Of a stretch of 64,000 nucleotides of DNA, positions 29,220 to 53,456 are shown one piece after another (the first letter of the stretch is position 1; each line of letters starts with the position of its first letter). This DNA comes from Prosapia bicincta (taxonomy: Eukaryota; Arthropoda; Insecta; Hemiptera; Cercopidae), in contig JBAIZL010000001.1 in assembly GCA_036971475.1 (NCBI GenBank), positions 80,223,873 to 80,287,872 of the forward strand. The letters are read 5' to 3'. Below the pieces are notes generated by a model. The model was given only the letters and a program-made list of their open reading frames with translations, ran no database searches and had not been told where the DNA came from. The translations under genes and the position numbers were made by a program.

Positions 29220-29400
29220 AAAAGTGAAGATACGATTCTCCAAGATTGCAGAATAACTATCAGAAATATTGCGGATCTGGTCAGCGGTACATTTTTAATC
29301 GTTGAACAATTTTACGTAATATATTTTGGGCATGAAACCAAATATTATTGACAGTATTGTAAAAATACCAATATTTTCATAGATATGAAAAAAGTAACTT
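29220..29400 (+). pseudogene. Possible mariner-like relic
   Basis: The frame RITIRNIADLVSGTF resembles the helix-turn-helix start of mariner transposases ('SIRAIAETVNI'), followed by decayed sequence. There are no terminal repeats. Between here and 31123 nothing else was recognised. Confidence 0.25.
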
Positions 29401-31123
29401 CCCATATTCATGAAAGAGATTATGAAATTACCGATAAATCAGAAATAATGGAATTTTGTTTTTGATTGTGTTAAAATGAGGAAACTGTACAAATTTGTCT
29501 AAATTTTTCACTGCAAATGAAACAGGACTCATAATCCTCTAAGCCTACTTCAGTAAAATTAATTTTAGATTTATTAGGAGGTTTATTCTATTTGGTAATG
29601 TAAAAACAAGAAGTGATAGAATAAAAACTAACATATTAATGCCTTTTAAGGAATTTCTTATTGACCATTATAGAAACTGCCAAAAGGCCGAAACTTACCA
29701 CTCTTGGCAAGTTTGTAACCACTGACAAAATGCTGATTGCATTCAGAGAGAGTTACAGTTTTATTCAATACACGGCAAAGGAACCAGTAAAGCATAGCAT
29801 AGAAATATATGTTTTGTGTGATGTATGTACTTTTTATGTATAAAACATACTTTACATACTTTCAATATACTTGTACATATACTATGCATGTAATTTCAAT
29901 ATACATAGAAAAATATATTGCAGTAAAGAAATTAAAGATCTTTATTTTATGTCAAATAACCTTTTGATACAATTGTAAGACCGACGTATCCAATAAAAAA
30001 GTCAAATAGAAATGTAGTTTGCAAATCATCTCATCAGCATAAGAGAATGAAGTATTATTAACGAAACTCCCACCTACTGTTAACTTCATAGCAAGTTTGG
30101 ATAAAATTGGTCTTAACTTTGTATATTCTTATTAAGTTATATGTCAAATATGCAATATTTATTTATATAATTACTTATTTTAATGCTTGTCTGTGAAATA
30201 AATTTCAAATTGTTCTCTACTATTTCATAAAATACTCAGCTAAATTTAAAAGTATTCTTTATGCTTTAACTGTATTCTTTATGCTTTTATAAATTTGTGT
30301 CATAGAATATGACTTAGCTTTTGGTAAAAACTAATTCAATAATTTAAATTAATTTTACTATAGACAGTTTCTTTGAAATTAAACTTATTTAAACAATTTT
30401 AGATATAATTTATCCACCAAAAGTTGCTTTATATTATTTTTTTTAAATTGCTTACTGTGTGAAATTAAAAGTAGCTTGCACATAAAAAAATTTTTTACAT
30501 ATGAATAAATTTGACATTAAAACGACTTGTGAATAATTCCCACTGTCTTCTTCCTCATTCCTTGATTCCCAGACCTATTTCTTGTTTATTGTACATCTTC
30601 TGGCTTTTTTGAGTACTTAGATAGCATGAACAGTTTTAAGTCATTAATAACGTATTTACATGAGTTAATTTTGAAATACCAAACACTGTTTTAACGACTT
30701 ATGACTGAACTTATAAGTAGATTATAGAAGATTTTTGAGGTCACCATCTTGGCCCCCGGGCCATAAGTTCTATCTAAAAACTGCCTTTACATCGTCCGGC
30801 AACTATTAATTTTTTTTTTTTTTCACTTCCCTAATTCTGCTTGTTCTCCTTTATATGCGCAAAAAACTGTTTCCCTTTTCCCCCTCACTTTAACTTCCAG
30901 CCTTACAACTCTCATCGGTTCTTCGACCTGTTATATACTGTATATATAATTCACATTTTTAAACTAGATTTATATGACAGAAGATAGGAGTAAATTAAAT
31001 AACTTTGACATTTGTATTACTGTTTTGTATATATGATTTCATGAAATGATGAAATTATTTATTTGATTTCTGATTTCATAAATTAAAAAACTAAAAGTAC
31101 ACTTGCCTATGTCTAATAATACT

Positions 31124-41977
<10,854 letters not shown>

Positions 41978-42600
41978 TCTGTAACAATTAGACTATATTT
42001 ATAATTAAATTCTTAGTTTATGTGAATACGCTCCTAGTAAAAATTGTATATTACGTATTTCTAAATTTGTGTAATGTATTTTTTTTAATACATACTATAA
42101 AGTAATGCTATTTAAATGAATTTAAAGATTTGGAAATATATAAACATGTTTTATTCCAAAGATATTTGAAATAAAGTTATTTCAATTTTATAAAAGTGTT
42201 TTTATTATGTGAAAGTAATTTCCGTGTGTGACCTCTTGTGTTATTCTAAACCATATGACCTCTCACCAGTTGAAATTATATTTAAAACAAGGTGCAATTT
42301 TTGTAAATTACTTTTCAATAAACATGTGAACTATATTTACATAAACTAATGTGAATAATGCTTCACATGACAATAAGAAATACATCAAATTACATTTAAC
42401 ACAATTTCTACACCCTACTAAACTAAAAATTCACACATACTTTTTAATATAATTACTTCTAAATTTGAATAACATTTAAATATAGATCCCTAGCCCTATG
42501 ATATCCATAAAAACCTAGTCAGTCCCTCAAATTCAAGATGGAATCAAGAACTTCATTAATGTTTTGAAGTTGCTTGCTGTAATCATCTTGAATTAATTGA

Positions 42601-44019
42601 TTAACACATTGAGTGTGGTGGGCGTGCATGAACACCCTTGCCCTACTGATGCCCATGGCGACAAGCGTTCATGTGAACCCCCCCTCCACTCTCAATTCAT
42701 TGGTTCAGTGTGAGGTTAACCATTGCTAGAAAACATATTGCTTATCGATTATTGTGCCAGTCTTTGTGAATATTTTGTTTTTTGTTCCACCATTGCTCTC
42801 AGATTGGGGACTGTATTATCGTATTAGTGTTACTTGAAGTGTGATATACTTGTGTTGAATATATTTTGTAAAATGAATATGGATAATGAGGTTGAATTAT
42901 TGGAGAATATCTACTCTGACAACAAAAATGGCTCCAAGGATAGCTCCGACGATGACAACGAAGTGTCTCCAACATAGCGGCCAACACTTGGCGCCACTGG
43001 CATGATAGACAAACCTTTCACAGGAGATTCTGGACTTAGAGTGCCAATTCCCGGTAACAATACTCCAACTGAATGGTTAAATTTATTGATAGATGTTATT
43101 TTCTTAGAGACAATTGTTGCTGAGACAAACAGATATGCCTTGGATTTTTTGTGGTCCACAAAACACTGTCAAGTCACAAATCAAGAATCACAAAATGGAA
43201 AAACAAGACTTTGGTCGAAATAAGAAATTTTTGGGACTATTGTTTCACACCAAAATAAACTGAGCCTGTATGATTTCCGTCTCAAAGTCATTGAAGGACT
43301 TCTAACACCCAAACAGGCTCCCATTATGGTGACTCCTACTTCAAACAGCGTACACAGGCTCTCAAAATACAGAATAACAAAAGAAAAGCAAAGGACGCTA
43401 TTCTTTGGCAAAGAGAATGCCGAGTTTGTGCAAAAGAAGGCAAAAGGAAATTAACCACCTACATTTGTGCTGTGTGCCCGTATGAACCAGGACTGTGTGA
43501 ACTGCGATGTTTTGACAAATTTCTTGAGGGCATGGATGACTAAAGCTGAGTATTAAAATGGCGAGGGTGGGGTTGTATATAGTATTTATTTTGGTATTTT
43601 TTTAAAAATTATTACAAACACTGTGTTAGAACTATTTAGATATGAATTACTTATTGACATTGTGTCTAAACTTTTTTTTATTGTAGAAAAACATTGTAAA
43701 TGGCGGCAGGAAAGGCTGCAGATAATTAATTTTTTTTTGTGGTACTTATTCTATATTATAACTAAGTGTAGTGATTGGAAAAAAGGTTTGACAGTATTCA
43801 GCAACAATTTCACCTGAGATACGAGATCCGGCACCACCAGCGAAGTACATACATGAACGTACCGGAAATGACGCTACCAAAACTGACAAAAATTTTGCCT
43901 AGCCAACTTCAGATGTCATATTGGGTTCGTCAACAACATTTTCAGTGCAAGTAATCAATAATATTTTCTTAGCAATTTTTATGTGAAACTATAAAACATT
44001 GCCGCACTTAACGTGTTAA
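42601..44019 (+). mobile_element. piggyBac-type element, internally deleted
   Basis: TTAA at 42601-42604 and 44016-44019 flank inverted ends (CACATTGAGTGTGGTG and the complement of tgccgcacttaacgtg). The transposase is broken: an acidic N-terminus (MNMDNEVELLENIYSDNKNG), the GDSGLRVPIPGN and IVAETNRYA blocks, then near the end the cysteine-rich zinc-binding tail CRVCAKEGKRKLTTYICAVC. The central catalytic Asp region is missing. The sequences outside the two TTAA sites together rebuild an older dispersed repeat also present at 11340-11420. Confidence 0.85.
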
Positions 44020-45780
44020 ACTATAATTAATTAATAAGTAACTAAGTGAATACTTAAGAGCTTACTTGCTGATGCTACTTACTTGCTTATTTCCTACTTC
44101 GTAAAGAAGCAGCTTAATTTCATAAAAGAAACAATTGTTAGCAACTAAGTATCACTTAGTAACATAAAATTAATTATAGATTAATGTTTTGATTGGAAAA
44201 TAACTACTAGTTTTGTTTAAGAATTTTTAGATTTTCAACTTGTATTAATATTCTATTTTTTTTAACAACATGAATTTTAGAAATATAATTTGCAGATTCT
44301 CTACACTTTAAAAAAGTAAGAGTCAATACTGTATATATTTTTCAGAACAAAAATTTTTTAAAATAAACTTCTAAAATTATTTCACCTAATTATAAACTAA
44401 ATTACTATTATTTAATTGATAACAGTAACTATAGATAAATAACAGTGTGCAATCTTACCATAAGTCATATGTAAAAAAACTAACTAAATAACACAACTTT
44501 GTTTCTTTTATGTTCTGGTTTATTATTTAATCAGCTGATATACTGCCTGGTTTTATATTGTGTTAATGATTTATTATAATACAGTTCTGATAAATTATAT
44601 TTTCGTTTTAAATAACAGCTTATATTATGATCATTGGAAAAAAATAAATAATTTTTACCAAAACACTGTCATTAAAAAAAAGCCTTATGTAGGGCTAGAA
44701 CAGCCAAAATTCAAGATAGTAAAAGATAGAAAGAATTAATTTTGTCACCATTGCTTTAGCAAGTACTACTGGTATTTACAATCAAATACATCCTGGTAAA
44801 TTACTAACTGAGAAGATAAAATAGGTTAATAATTTGTTTGTAGAAAATTTATTTAGTTTGATTTTTCAAACATTTCTAATGAATGTAAATTGTTTTTCCA
44901 TCTAATTTCTGACATATCAATAGAGACCTAAAATAAATAGTTTAAGCACTTGGAAGCTCTGTACTTGAGTGAAAATTTTATATTCAACTCTCACTAAAAT
45001 TGATAGTATATTTTTTTAAGAAAGGTACATTTCTTCAAAATTTATTAATATATTTTAGTAGTTCTCTAAAATTCTGAATTGTTACTATATTACGGCAGTC
45101 TTATAAGTTTTCTTTAACATGAGCATTTTTTTAAAATATTGTGTAAAATGCTTTTCCAAAATCTTTTATACAACCTATTATAACCAAATTGTTCTTATCT
45201 ATCATAGAAAATGTCTCTTCTAATATATAATTAAAATTTATCTGATCAATATCAAATTATTTTTAGCAATAGGCAATGTAAAAATGGACCAAAGAAACCC
45301 CTTTTTCTAAAAACTGTTAGATCTCAGGAAACCACAAAACAACATATCTTAAAATTATTTGATTGATTATGAAACTTTTTTTCTTTGCGTCAATAAATCA
45401 AGGCCATCACTATATATTTTATGGAAACTATTTATGGTACTGTGAATTAAAAACTATTTAAAAATTACATAAAAAATAGGCCTAATTTTAATCTTTGTTC
45501 ATAGACAAATTTAGAAATTTTATGTTATTTTCATACTTAATAATAGGATGTTCTAAATACTCCTATATCGGAGAACTATATTTAACTGCTTTTAATGTTA
45601 TTTTCTTTACACATAGATGGGAAGCTCCCATTCACTTTAGTAAGAAACAGGATCTTTCCAAACATATCATGAAAAACCATATGATGAACTTAACCCAGAT
45701 AACTAGAGTACATTATTATGTTATTAAAATCAGCCTATATACTAAAACTTGCATCAATTCTTAAATTCTCAGTACATCAA
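44020..45780. other. No recognised gene
   Basis: The first 150 bp continue the dispersed repeat interrupted by piggyBac. Near 45640 half of a C2H2-like finger can be read (see findings). The rest is AT-rich with no support for a feature. Confidence 0.4.
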
Positions 45781-45784
45781 AATA

Positions 45785-46432
45785 CAGTAAACTCCCGGTT
45801 ATCCGTGTTCAGATTAACCGGTTTGCAGATTATCCGGGGTCTACCATTGTTTTACAAATATCCAATTTTTATTCCAATCAGATTCATGTGTTTAAATTTC
45901 CAAACAGTGAATTACGACGTAAATACATATAAGGCTTAATAGAAGTTAAGATGAAAGGAATAGGTATGTAAATATGTACATGCTAATTTTTACTTTGAAA
46001 GGGAAGCATCCCGACATGGGCGAGCGAAATAAAAGGGGCGAGCAATGTGGCTATTAACATGTTCAGCACAGCGAGTGTCCCAGCACGTTTTGGATTCTCT
46101 TGCGACTCATTGAGGCCATGCCAGTGTGCTCCCTTCTTCTCTTCCGAAGAACGGCAAGCACTCCGGCAAGCTCACTTTCAGTCTAATTGAAACTTCTTTG
46201 GTGTCGCTAAATGTCTGTATAAAGGTTTGATTTTTTGTCAGTGCTTCAGAACAGTTAGGAGAACATAGTGCCTGCGTCGTTTTTAAATCCGACCATTGCA
46301 AATTAACTTTTTGGAGATTCGAATATTGGATTATCGATTTGCGTATTCTTTGTTCATAGCGGATTATCCGGGGAATTCAGTTATCCAGCGTTGCAGGGCC
46401 ACCCTATTATACAGATAATTAGGAGTTTACTG
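45785..46432. mobile_element. Tigger-type non-autonomous element
   Basis: CAGTAAACTCCCGGTTATCC at 45785 and the inverted end GATAATTAGGAGTTTACTG at 46432, with TA on both sides. Several GGTTATCCG/GATTATCCGGGG blocks lie near the ends, typical of Tigger termini. There is no intact transposase. Confidence 0.8.
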
Positions 46433-48060
46433 TACACAATATAATTTTTTTTATAAAATAAGCTTTTGAAAACTATAGAATAGTAAGTAAAGGTTCGACT
46501 AAACGATTTTTAAAATCCATATTTAGCACGTATTTTGAGATAAGTAGTATCGGTAACATCGTTTACAAAAATACAATTTCAGAAACCTAAATACTTTTTT
46601 TCAGTTGAAAATCTTTCATAATCATCTTTAAAATTATGAAAGTTGTCAAAAAAGGACAAAGGATATGAAAAATAATAAGAAAGAAAAAACATGTAAATTC
46701 CCTAAAACGTCTGAAGGTTTTGGGAAATCCCACTTGATATATTTACTACCATAAAGGCTTCTAACTTTCACACTGTTAAAAGATATATAAAATTTCACCA
46801 ATGCTGCAAACTAAATTTATCCTGCTCTGAGAAAATATTCATGAAACCTTAGGATTTCAAAGACATAGGATTTAAATTGTTGATATGATGTTTAGGCTTG
46901 GTTTTTTATGAACTGTTCATGTCTTAGAAAAAATATTTAATATTTTTCTGAGTAATGGACACAACATTTAGATCCTGGGAATTTATCTTCCTGGGCCAAT
47001 TTCAAACGGATTAATAACTAACCCGCCATCAGTCGAGCTGTAAAAAATCACGCCATAGGTCCTGTGTTAGGTTCAAAGTAACATATGTTATTTACTCTTG
47101 ATTCTGTTTCATGCAATTAGTTTTAGTAATTCCAATCACCGAAGATATCTTTAAAATGTTTTAAACATGGTAATAAAAACTACTTATTTGGAAATATAAT
47201 GTTATAATTAATGATTACGCTATAATAAATCACTTACAACGAAACTAGTAATACATATAGTATACAATACATTTTTAATCACACTCTTGAATATTTTTCT
47301 GATATATGCTATCAATGTTATAAATAATAACAGTCTTCTAGTATATTTACTCATCTGTCCCCATTCGTAAGGTTTGTTATTCACCACAGACCACTCTACT
47401 CCTTGCGTACTGTGTTACTGTATTTGATCTGAATAAATAATTTTCTTCTTACAGGAGAGTATTTACCGCGAACCTTCTCATCGGCAGGTCTCACTGGACG
47501 AGTAGTTGATTCAATTCCAGTATTTTTTTATATCTTCTATTTTTAGGGTATTGTTAGGCTGTTGATAGGTGCTTGCCTCAATATATGAGGAGCTATTGTT
47601 TCCCTAGTGAGTAATAAAAGTTCTGTTCATCATGTTATAAGTGTTTGAGCAGAAGATTGTTTGACCATTATTTATACATAAATTCAACAATCCACAGAAC
47701 ACAGCTAAAAGTCAACAGTTACATGATTAAAGAAGGACTGGATGCATTATTGCTTCTGTTCCCAGACATACTTCATGACTGTCTTCTTCAAATCAGATCT
47801 GTGGTTACTAAAATGTTCAATGGAAGCATAAGATTGTTCTAATGCGACCTCTTTGAATCACTGAAATTTTTTTCATCCCTTTCAGCAAGACATGGAAACA
47901 TCTTTAAATAATTTTTCCATAATGCCGTAAATAAACTACATTTAATATTATTATAATAAAATATATTGTAATATTATTAAAATAAAACATAACAAAATAA
48001 TACAAAACACTATAAACAGACTAAAAACTCTTAGTTACTAAAATAAGTCAAAACAATTAC
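46433..48060. other. No recognised feature
   Basis: Unremarkable AT-rich DNA. The short open frames have no motif. Confidence 0.4.
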
Positions 48061-48099
48061 ATTTGTTGATTCCATCTTCGCGTGAGCTACTAGTAATCA

Positions 48100-48310
48100 C
48101 TTACAACTTTTTTTAAAAAATGTTTTAACTTACCTATAGTAGCACTTACTTTTTTGTGTTGAGGACGGCCGTTTCGGGAGATGTGTCCCTTTGTCAACGC
48201 AGACCGTAACGGGACACAAAGGGACACATCTCCCGAAACGGCCGTCCTCAACACAAAAAAGTAAGTGCTACTATAGGCAAGTTAAAACATTTTTTAAAAA
48301 AAGTTGTAAG
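48100..48310. repeat. Palindrome of family 3, 95-bp arms
   Basis: The arms 48100-48194 and 48216-48310 are inverted copies, nearly perfect by eye, with a 21-bp spacer. Each arm holds the variant hammerhead-like block; the left arm on the - strand (48160-48201) keeps the full TTGACAA heptamer. Confidence 0.85.
48160..48201 (-). ncRNA. Hammerhead-like motif, variant core (family 3, copy 4)
   Basis: Read on the - strand: TGCG, TTGACAA, A, GGGA/TCCC, GAA, ACGGCCGT, C, CTCA. Stem I is partly mismatched; the other parts match the copy at 36291. Confidence 0.4.
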
Positions 48311-48835
48311 TCAAAACAATTACTGAAAAAAAGGCACACACGATCAGTCCTGGGGCTAGAATGAATCTAATATTAGGAGTAACGCTATCAGACTCGCAGC
48401 TAGATCAGACCTAACCACCGACTGTGTGAACTCCAACTTTCATTATAGTATTTCTGTCCACGCAGATCAACAACCTAGGAGAATAACTAGAATTACAAAA
48501 TTCTAACCTCAAATATAACAGTTTTATTTATAAAACTGTTAGATTAAACCTAACAGAGGGACCGTTTGTAGATCAAGTAAAGATACCTCTCAGTTACAAT
48601 GCAAAAAATAATTTTATTAAAACAAAACATTTTTTTAGAGATTTTGAGATTAGAGTATATTTTATACTATGATATATGTAGTTTAACGTACAATGTAAAA
48701 ATAAAAATTTAGTAATTGAAGCTTAAGAAATATTTTTCATGTTCTATTATAGCAACTTAAAAATAATTTTTTCATTTCTTTATAATTTTACAAAGAAAAA
48801 GATCCTCTGGATTCTTGTTTATTTTTTCAACTGTT

Positions 48836-48961
48836 ACCGAAAGGCGCCTCATCACACAAGGTAAAATCATTGCACTTAATGGTGGAAAAATTACTTACAA
48901 TAGTAATATATTAACTTCATAAAGTCAGTGCAACGGAAAAACAATGGATAACGTAAAATAT

Positions 48962-49037
<76 letters not shown>

Positions 49038-49093
49038 AATTAAAAATATTTCAAAAACAAGAGTACTTTTAATGAATATATTTAATATTCATG

Positions 49094-49137
<44 letters not shown>
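48836..49137. repeat. Family 4 repeat copy plus (TA)n tracts
   Basis: 48836-48966 shares ccgaaaggcgcctcatcaca and the ttcataaa...ccgtt end with 28780-29008 but is truncated before the heptamer. (TA)n tracts follow at 48967-49027 and 49098-49136, with an inverted attaata/aaatattt pair around the second. Confidence 0.85.
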
Positions 49138-49140
<3 letters not shown>

Positions 49141-49490
49141 TTAATAAAATACATATATTCATTAAAAGTATTCTTGTTTTTGAAATATTTTTTTATTTAT
49201 TAACTATATATGGAAAAATAATGGACAAGATTAAATATTACAAGTAAAGTTTGATTTTGGAGAAAATTTTCTGAGTTGAAATTCAAAAAAAAATTTGTAA
49301 AACTAAAGGAGTGATTTTATAACTGTACACAATAAACACGCTGTTTCTCTACTACACAGTACAACGTAAATGTACATGTTTTACACAAAAACGTAAAATG
49401 TACAGTTTTTGTGTTGTATATTTTGAGGGTTTACTTACTCCGTTGGTATTAACTTGGCAAAAAACCACTACTTACTTATATTTTAAGCAG

Positions 49491-52400
49491 GGGGTGTAAA
49501 TGTAGCAGGCCTCCAAGTGATGCACCCTGGGTAACGCTAAATCTGCTACGACGAATCTCTGCCAAATCCTTCTAGAGATGACCAAATCGATAGTATCAAG
49601 CAGCCATCGCAAAGCCAGCCCTTCTCAGGGCTTGAACGACGGGCTCCGCGTACTATTCTGGAACGCCGGTTGCCTTAATAACACAAAATTCACAGAGTTC
49701 AAGACTCTCATTCATAAACTGGACCAGATGTTTTCATTGTAGTTGAAGCTGGAGCCTCAACGGACTCTCCAGATTTTTTTCACACTATGAATTTTACCAA
49801 TTTTATTTTACCTAGGTCTAGACAAGTGGCCTCAGGGATTGTTGTCGGTGTAAATAACAACGCAGCATGCAAATTTGAGGTGCTTCACAAGATGTGCGAA
49901 ACCGACAAACATGAAGTCGTACTTATAGAAGTCTGGATAAACGGACACTACTACAAAATCATTGGTGTTTATAACCCACCAACTAACAACTTAAATACAA
50001 GTCTCATAGAAATGTCATCCCGACACCGCAACTCCATTATACTAGGGGACTTCAATGCGCACTCCCCCCGATGGAACTACTCTGACCGCAATGCACCTGG
50101 CCATGCTATGGAGAATTTCATTGACAAAACACAACTGATCTATCTACAATCATAACCCACCTTTCTATCATTTGGTGAAAGCACCAGTACACCTGACATG
50201 TGCCTGGTACATGCAAACCTGATAAGCAGATCTGACCTGAAACTGAGGGATGCTGTTGAGGGATGTGGTCATAGAGCCTTGTTCTTACAGGTGCGACCAA
50301 AAAATAATAATGCCCAAAAACTACGTCTTCCACGCTGGAATTTCAAAAGGGCAGACTGGACAGCTTTTGAACAAACATCAAATCAGCTTCTCACTCCTAG
50401 CATCATAAATGACAACCCTGACCAGTCTGTAGCGGCTTTTGAGAAGAACATTTTACAGATCGCCAAAAAATGCATACCTAGAGGGTACGTCAATAAATAT
50501 AAGCCTTTTTGGAATGAAAATCTGACAAAACTACAAAGGGAACGTGATAAAGCCAGGAAAAGGGCAGAGACTACCAACAACCTCGAAGACTGTATCCAAC
50601 TCAGAAAAAAACAAGCCCAATTCAGGAGGGAGGTCATCCAATCGAAAAGAAGCACATACCGTAATTTTGTTGCCAAACTAGATTTTAGAAAGGACGGCTC
50701 GAAAGCTCACAATTTTATTTCAAGCCTCAATAACGACAAACGTAACTTCACATGGGAACCAATCATTTTCAGCCCAAAAGACTTTGCACAAGCACTCTGC
50801 AAGCACTATGCTGCTGTCAGCACCCTTGACATAAGAGCCAATGACCGTAAATACATCAAACAGCAATCAGTGGGCCCTCTCAAAGCCGAGCCGACACCTG
50901 AAATGGTCAACCCTTTCCTAACACATGAACTGGAAGCAGCCATTCGCACACTAAAAAATGGAAAAGCAGCGGGACCGGACCGAATATTTCCCGAATTTAT
51001 AAAACACCTAGGTATAACAGCAAAGCAGTGAATCCTCAAGCTCATAAACTTGACATGGATGAAATGGGTCCCCCACCAATGGAAAAGAGCTGAAATTATC
51101 TCCATCCGTAAGAAAGGCAAACTCCGTAACAACCTCGAGAGCTTCCAGCCGATATCGCTGACCAGTGTCTGCTCAAAGGTGGCTGAAAAGATGATTGAGC
51201 TAAGACTGAGAAACTTCTTAGAAAAGAAAGGAGCAATAAGCGAAGCCCAAGTAGGTTTTCGCCAAAACCGCTCTACTGTTGACCAACTGGTGAATTTCAC
51301 TCAAGCTGTGAAGGATGGTTTCCACAAAAGGCAGTCCACCCTGGCCGTACTAATTGATTTTAAAGCTGCATATGATAAAGTGTGGAAGCAATTGCTACTA
51401 TCAAAACTAGCGAAACTGGGGGTGGTAAACAATATGATGAAGTGGATAAAAAATTTCCTAACCCAGCGCCTGATAAGGACGAGGTTCATGAGTGCTGTCT
51501 CCAATTTTAAAGCCCAAAAACAAGGTTTACCTCAGGGAGCCGTGCTCAGTTGTCTTCTCTTCAACACAATGATTAATGACCTCACCGCCGCCATCGAAAA
51601 AACACCTGGCACATCATACCTGCTGTATGCTGATGACGTCATTGTGTGTAATACTACTAACAAGACTGACCACCTTGAAGGAACTATGAACCTAGTATTA
51701 GAAAACATTGGGCTATGGGCGGACTGCAATAAAATGACAGTTAATCCTGAGAAAACCATTTTTCAGTTTTTCACTCTGTCTACCAAGCCCCCAACCATTG
51801 AGCTCAAATATAAAAAGAGTTACCTACCAGAGTCTAAATTGTCCAAATACTTAGGTGTTAATCTGGACACTAGACTCTCATGGAAAAATTACATACAAGA
51901 GGTTGCTGAGCGCGCTAGCAAGCGAACAAATCTGTTAAAAAGACTAACTGGCACAAAGTGGGGTTGCACGCAGGACGTTCTTGCCACTGCTTATAAGACC
52001 TATGTCAGACCCTCCATGGAATACGCTTCAGAAGTTACGTCACTGGCCAGTCAACCGAATCTGCGAAAGTTAGATAAAATCCAGAACAGTGCCCTCAGAA
52101 TCATCACCGGCGCAGCTTTCTCAACGCCCATTTGTGCGATGGAAATGCAAACCTGCATAGAACCATTGCAAAAAAGGCGCGAAAAACTAACGCTTAAATT
52201 TTAGGAACGCTCAAGAAGAGTAAATCACCGATACTGGACTAACTATAGAAAGGCTGCACAGAGACTAAAAACCCAGCTAAGCCCACTATAACACGCTGAA
52301 GAACTTAGAAGAAGGTATAGCATCGGTGAATCAAACCCAACCCCGCTCAAAACTTTCAACAAGCCGACTATTGCCATGCCTCTCAAAAGTTTGTCATTAC

Positions 52401-53273
52401 TAAACTTTAAAACCCCCAAGCATCTTGCACTCCCAGAAGAACTAAAGATTTCTGCCCTTGAGACAATCCACACTTTATATCCTGAACCAGACTGGCTGCA
52501 CATCTACACTGATGGATCTAAACTCAATCCTACTGGAGCTGGGGCTGGAGCTTTCTCCAAGCTGTTTGAAATCAGCCAGGGCATTGGGGCAAACACAAGT
52601 AATTTTGATGGGGAAGTAACGGCAGTGCGACTGGCCATCACCCAGCAACAAACCACCAACGAGCTGTTTTCTTTATAGACTCCCAAGCCGCCATAATTGC
52701 AATAGCCGACAACTCTTAAACAGACTGTTCGAACATATTCCACTGCCGAGAAGCAATCTCACATCTTTTGCAAAATGAATGGTCAATTAGCCTTCAGTGG
52801 ATCCCAAGTCACGTTGGCATCACAGGTAACGAAAGAGCAGACCACCTTGGAAAAACTGGAACGCAGATGCAACAACCATATGCAGAAACCAGCCTCACCT
52901 CTGCCAAACACCTTATTGATGCTATCCTTAAACCCTCCATTAAAAAAGATCATGAGGAAGCCAGCAGGGGGAAACAGTGGGCATCACTTAGCAGTCGCGG
53001 TCCTTTGGTGCCCACAAGCGATAGAGCAACTGCCGTGGTTAACTTTCGACTTCTGACAGGACACGACTATCTCCAGGCCCACCTCTACCGTTTCGGCCTA
53101 GCAGAGTCCGATACGTGTCCGCTCTGTCTCAATGGTGTCATGAATGGGGACCACATTTCAACCTGTCCTGAACTGGACGACCAGCTGTCCAGAACCGGTC
53201 GTTACTGGGAGGCTTGACGCCGAATGGTTCAACAGCCAAGGGCGGGCATTGGATAAAGTAAAGTAAAAGTAAG
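49491..53273 (+). mobile_element. Non-LTR retrotransposon (endonuclease, RT, RNase H), defective
   Basis: Flanked by a 14-bp duplication tatattttaagcag (49477-49490 and 53274-53287), ending in a GTAAA-like simple tail (ggataaagtaaagtaaaag). It encodes an AP endonuclease, an RT and an RNase H in that order. The RNase H after the RT suggests the I/LOA group rather than Jockey. No separate Gag-like ORF1 is present, so it may be 5' truncated. Confidence 0.9.
49578..53217 (+). pseudogene. Non-LTR ORF2 pseudogene
   Basis: The ATG at 49578 reads to NDGLRVLFWNAGCLNN, then shifts frame near 49725. Endonuclease: KIIGVYNPPTNN, ILGDFNAHSPRWN. RT: LKNGKAAGPDRIFPEF, VGFRQNRSTVDQLVNF, VLIDFKAAYDKVW, GLPQGAVLSCLLFN and the catalytic LLYADDVIVC. 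RNase H: HIYTDGSKLN, FDGEVTAVRLAI, FIDSQAA (after a shift), LQWIPSHVGITGNERADHLG. A C-terminal zinc motif CPLCLNGVMNGDHISTCPEL ends at about 53205. In-frame stops at about 50153, 51029 and 52202 and shifts near 49725 and 52675 prevent a full product. Confidence 0.85.
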
Positions 53274-53456
53274 TATATTTTAAGCAGACGCATTTCGCAC
53301 TAGGTCAGCACATTATTCAATGCTATGAGTCACAGACAAGACTGCTAAAAATATCAGTAAGAAGTGACTTTTTTGCCAAGTTAATACCGAAAGTGTAAGT
53401 AGATTTTACTATTTATTAGGAATATACTGTGGTTGAATTTAATAATAAAAACACAA

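Larger units (their letters stand above)
49434..53400. mobile_element. Inverted-repeat element split by a retrotransposon
   Basis: The 45-bp termini 49434-49478 and 53356-53400 are inverted copies with few differences; the core ttgccaagttaatacc is exact. Removing the non-LTR insert and one target duplication leaves an element of about 170 bp with no coding capacity. Confidence 0.8.

Noticed and set aside
46107..46301. 64-codon - strand frame in the Tigger-type element
   Set aside because: Too short, with no readable transposase block; left as part of the element.
50806..51300. 164-codon antisense frame in the non-LTR element
   Set aside because: It is opposite the RT coding region and has no domain.
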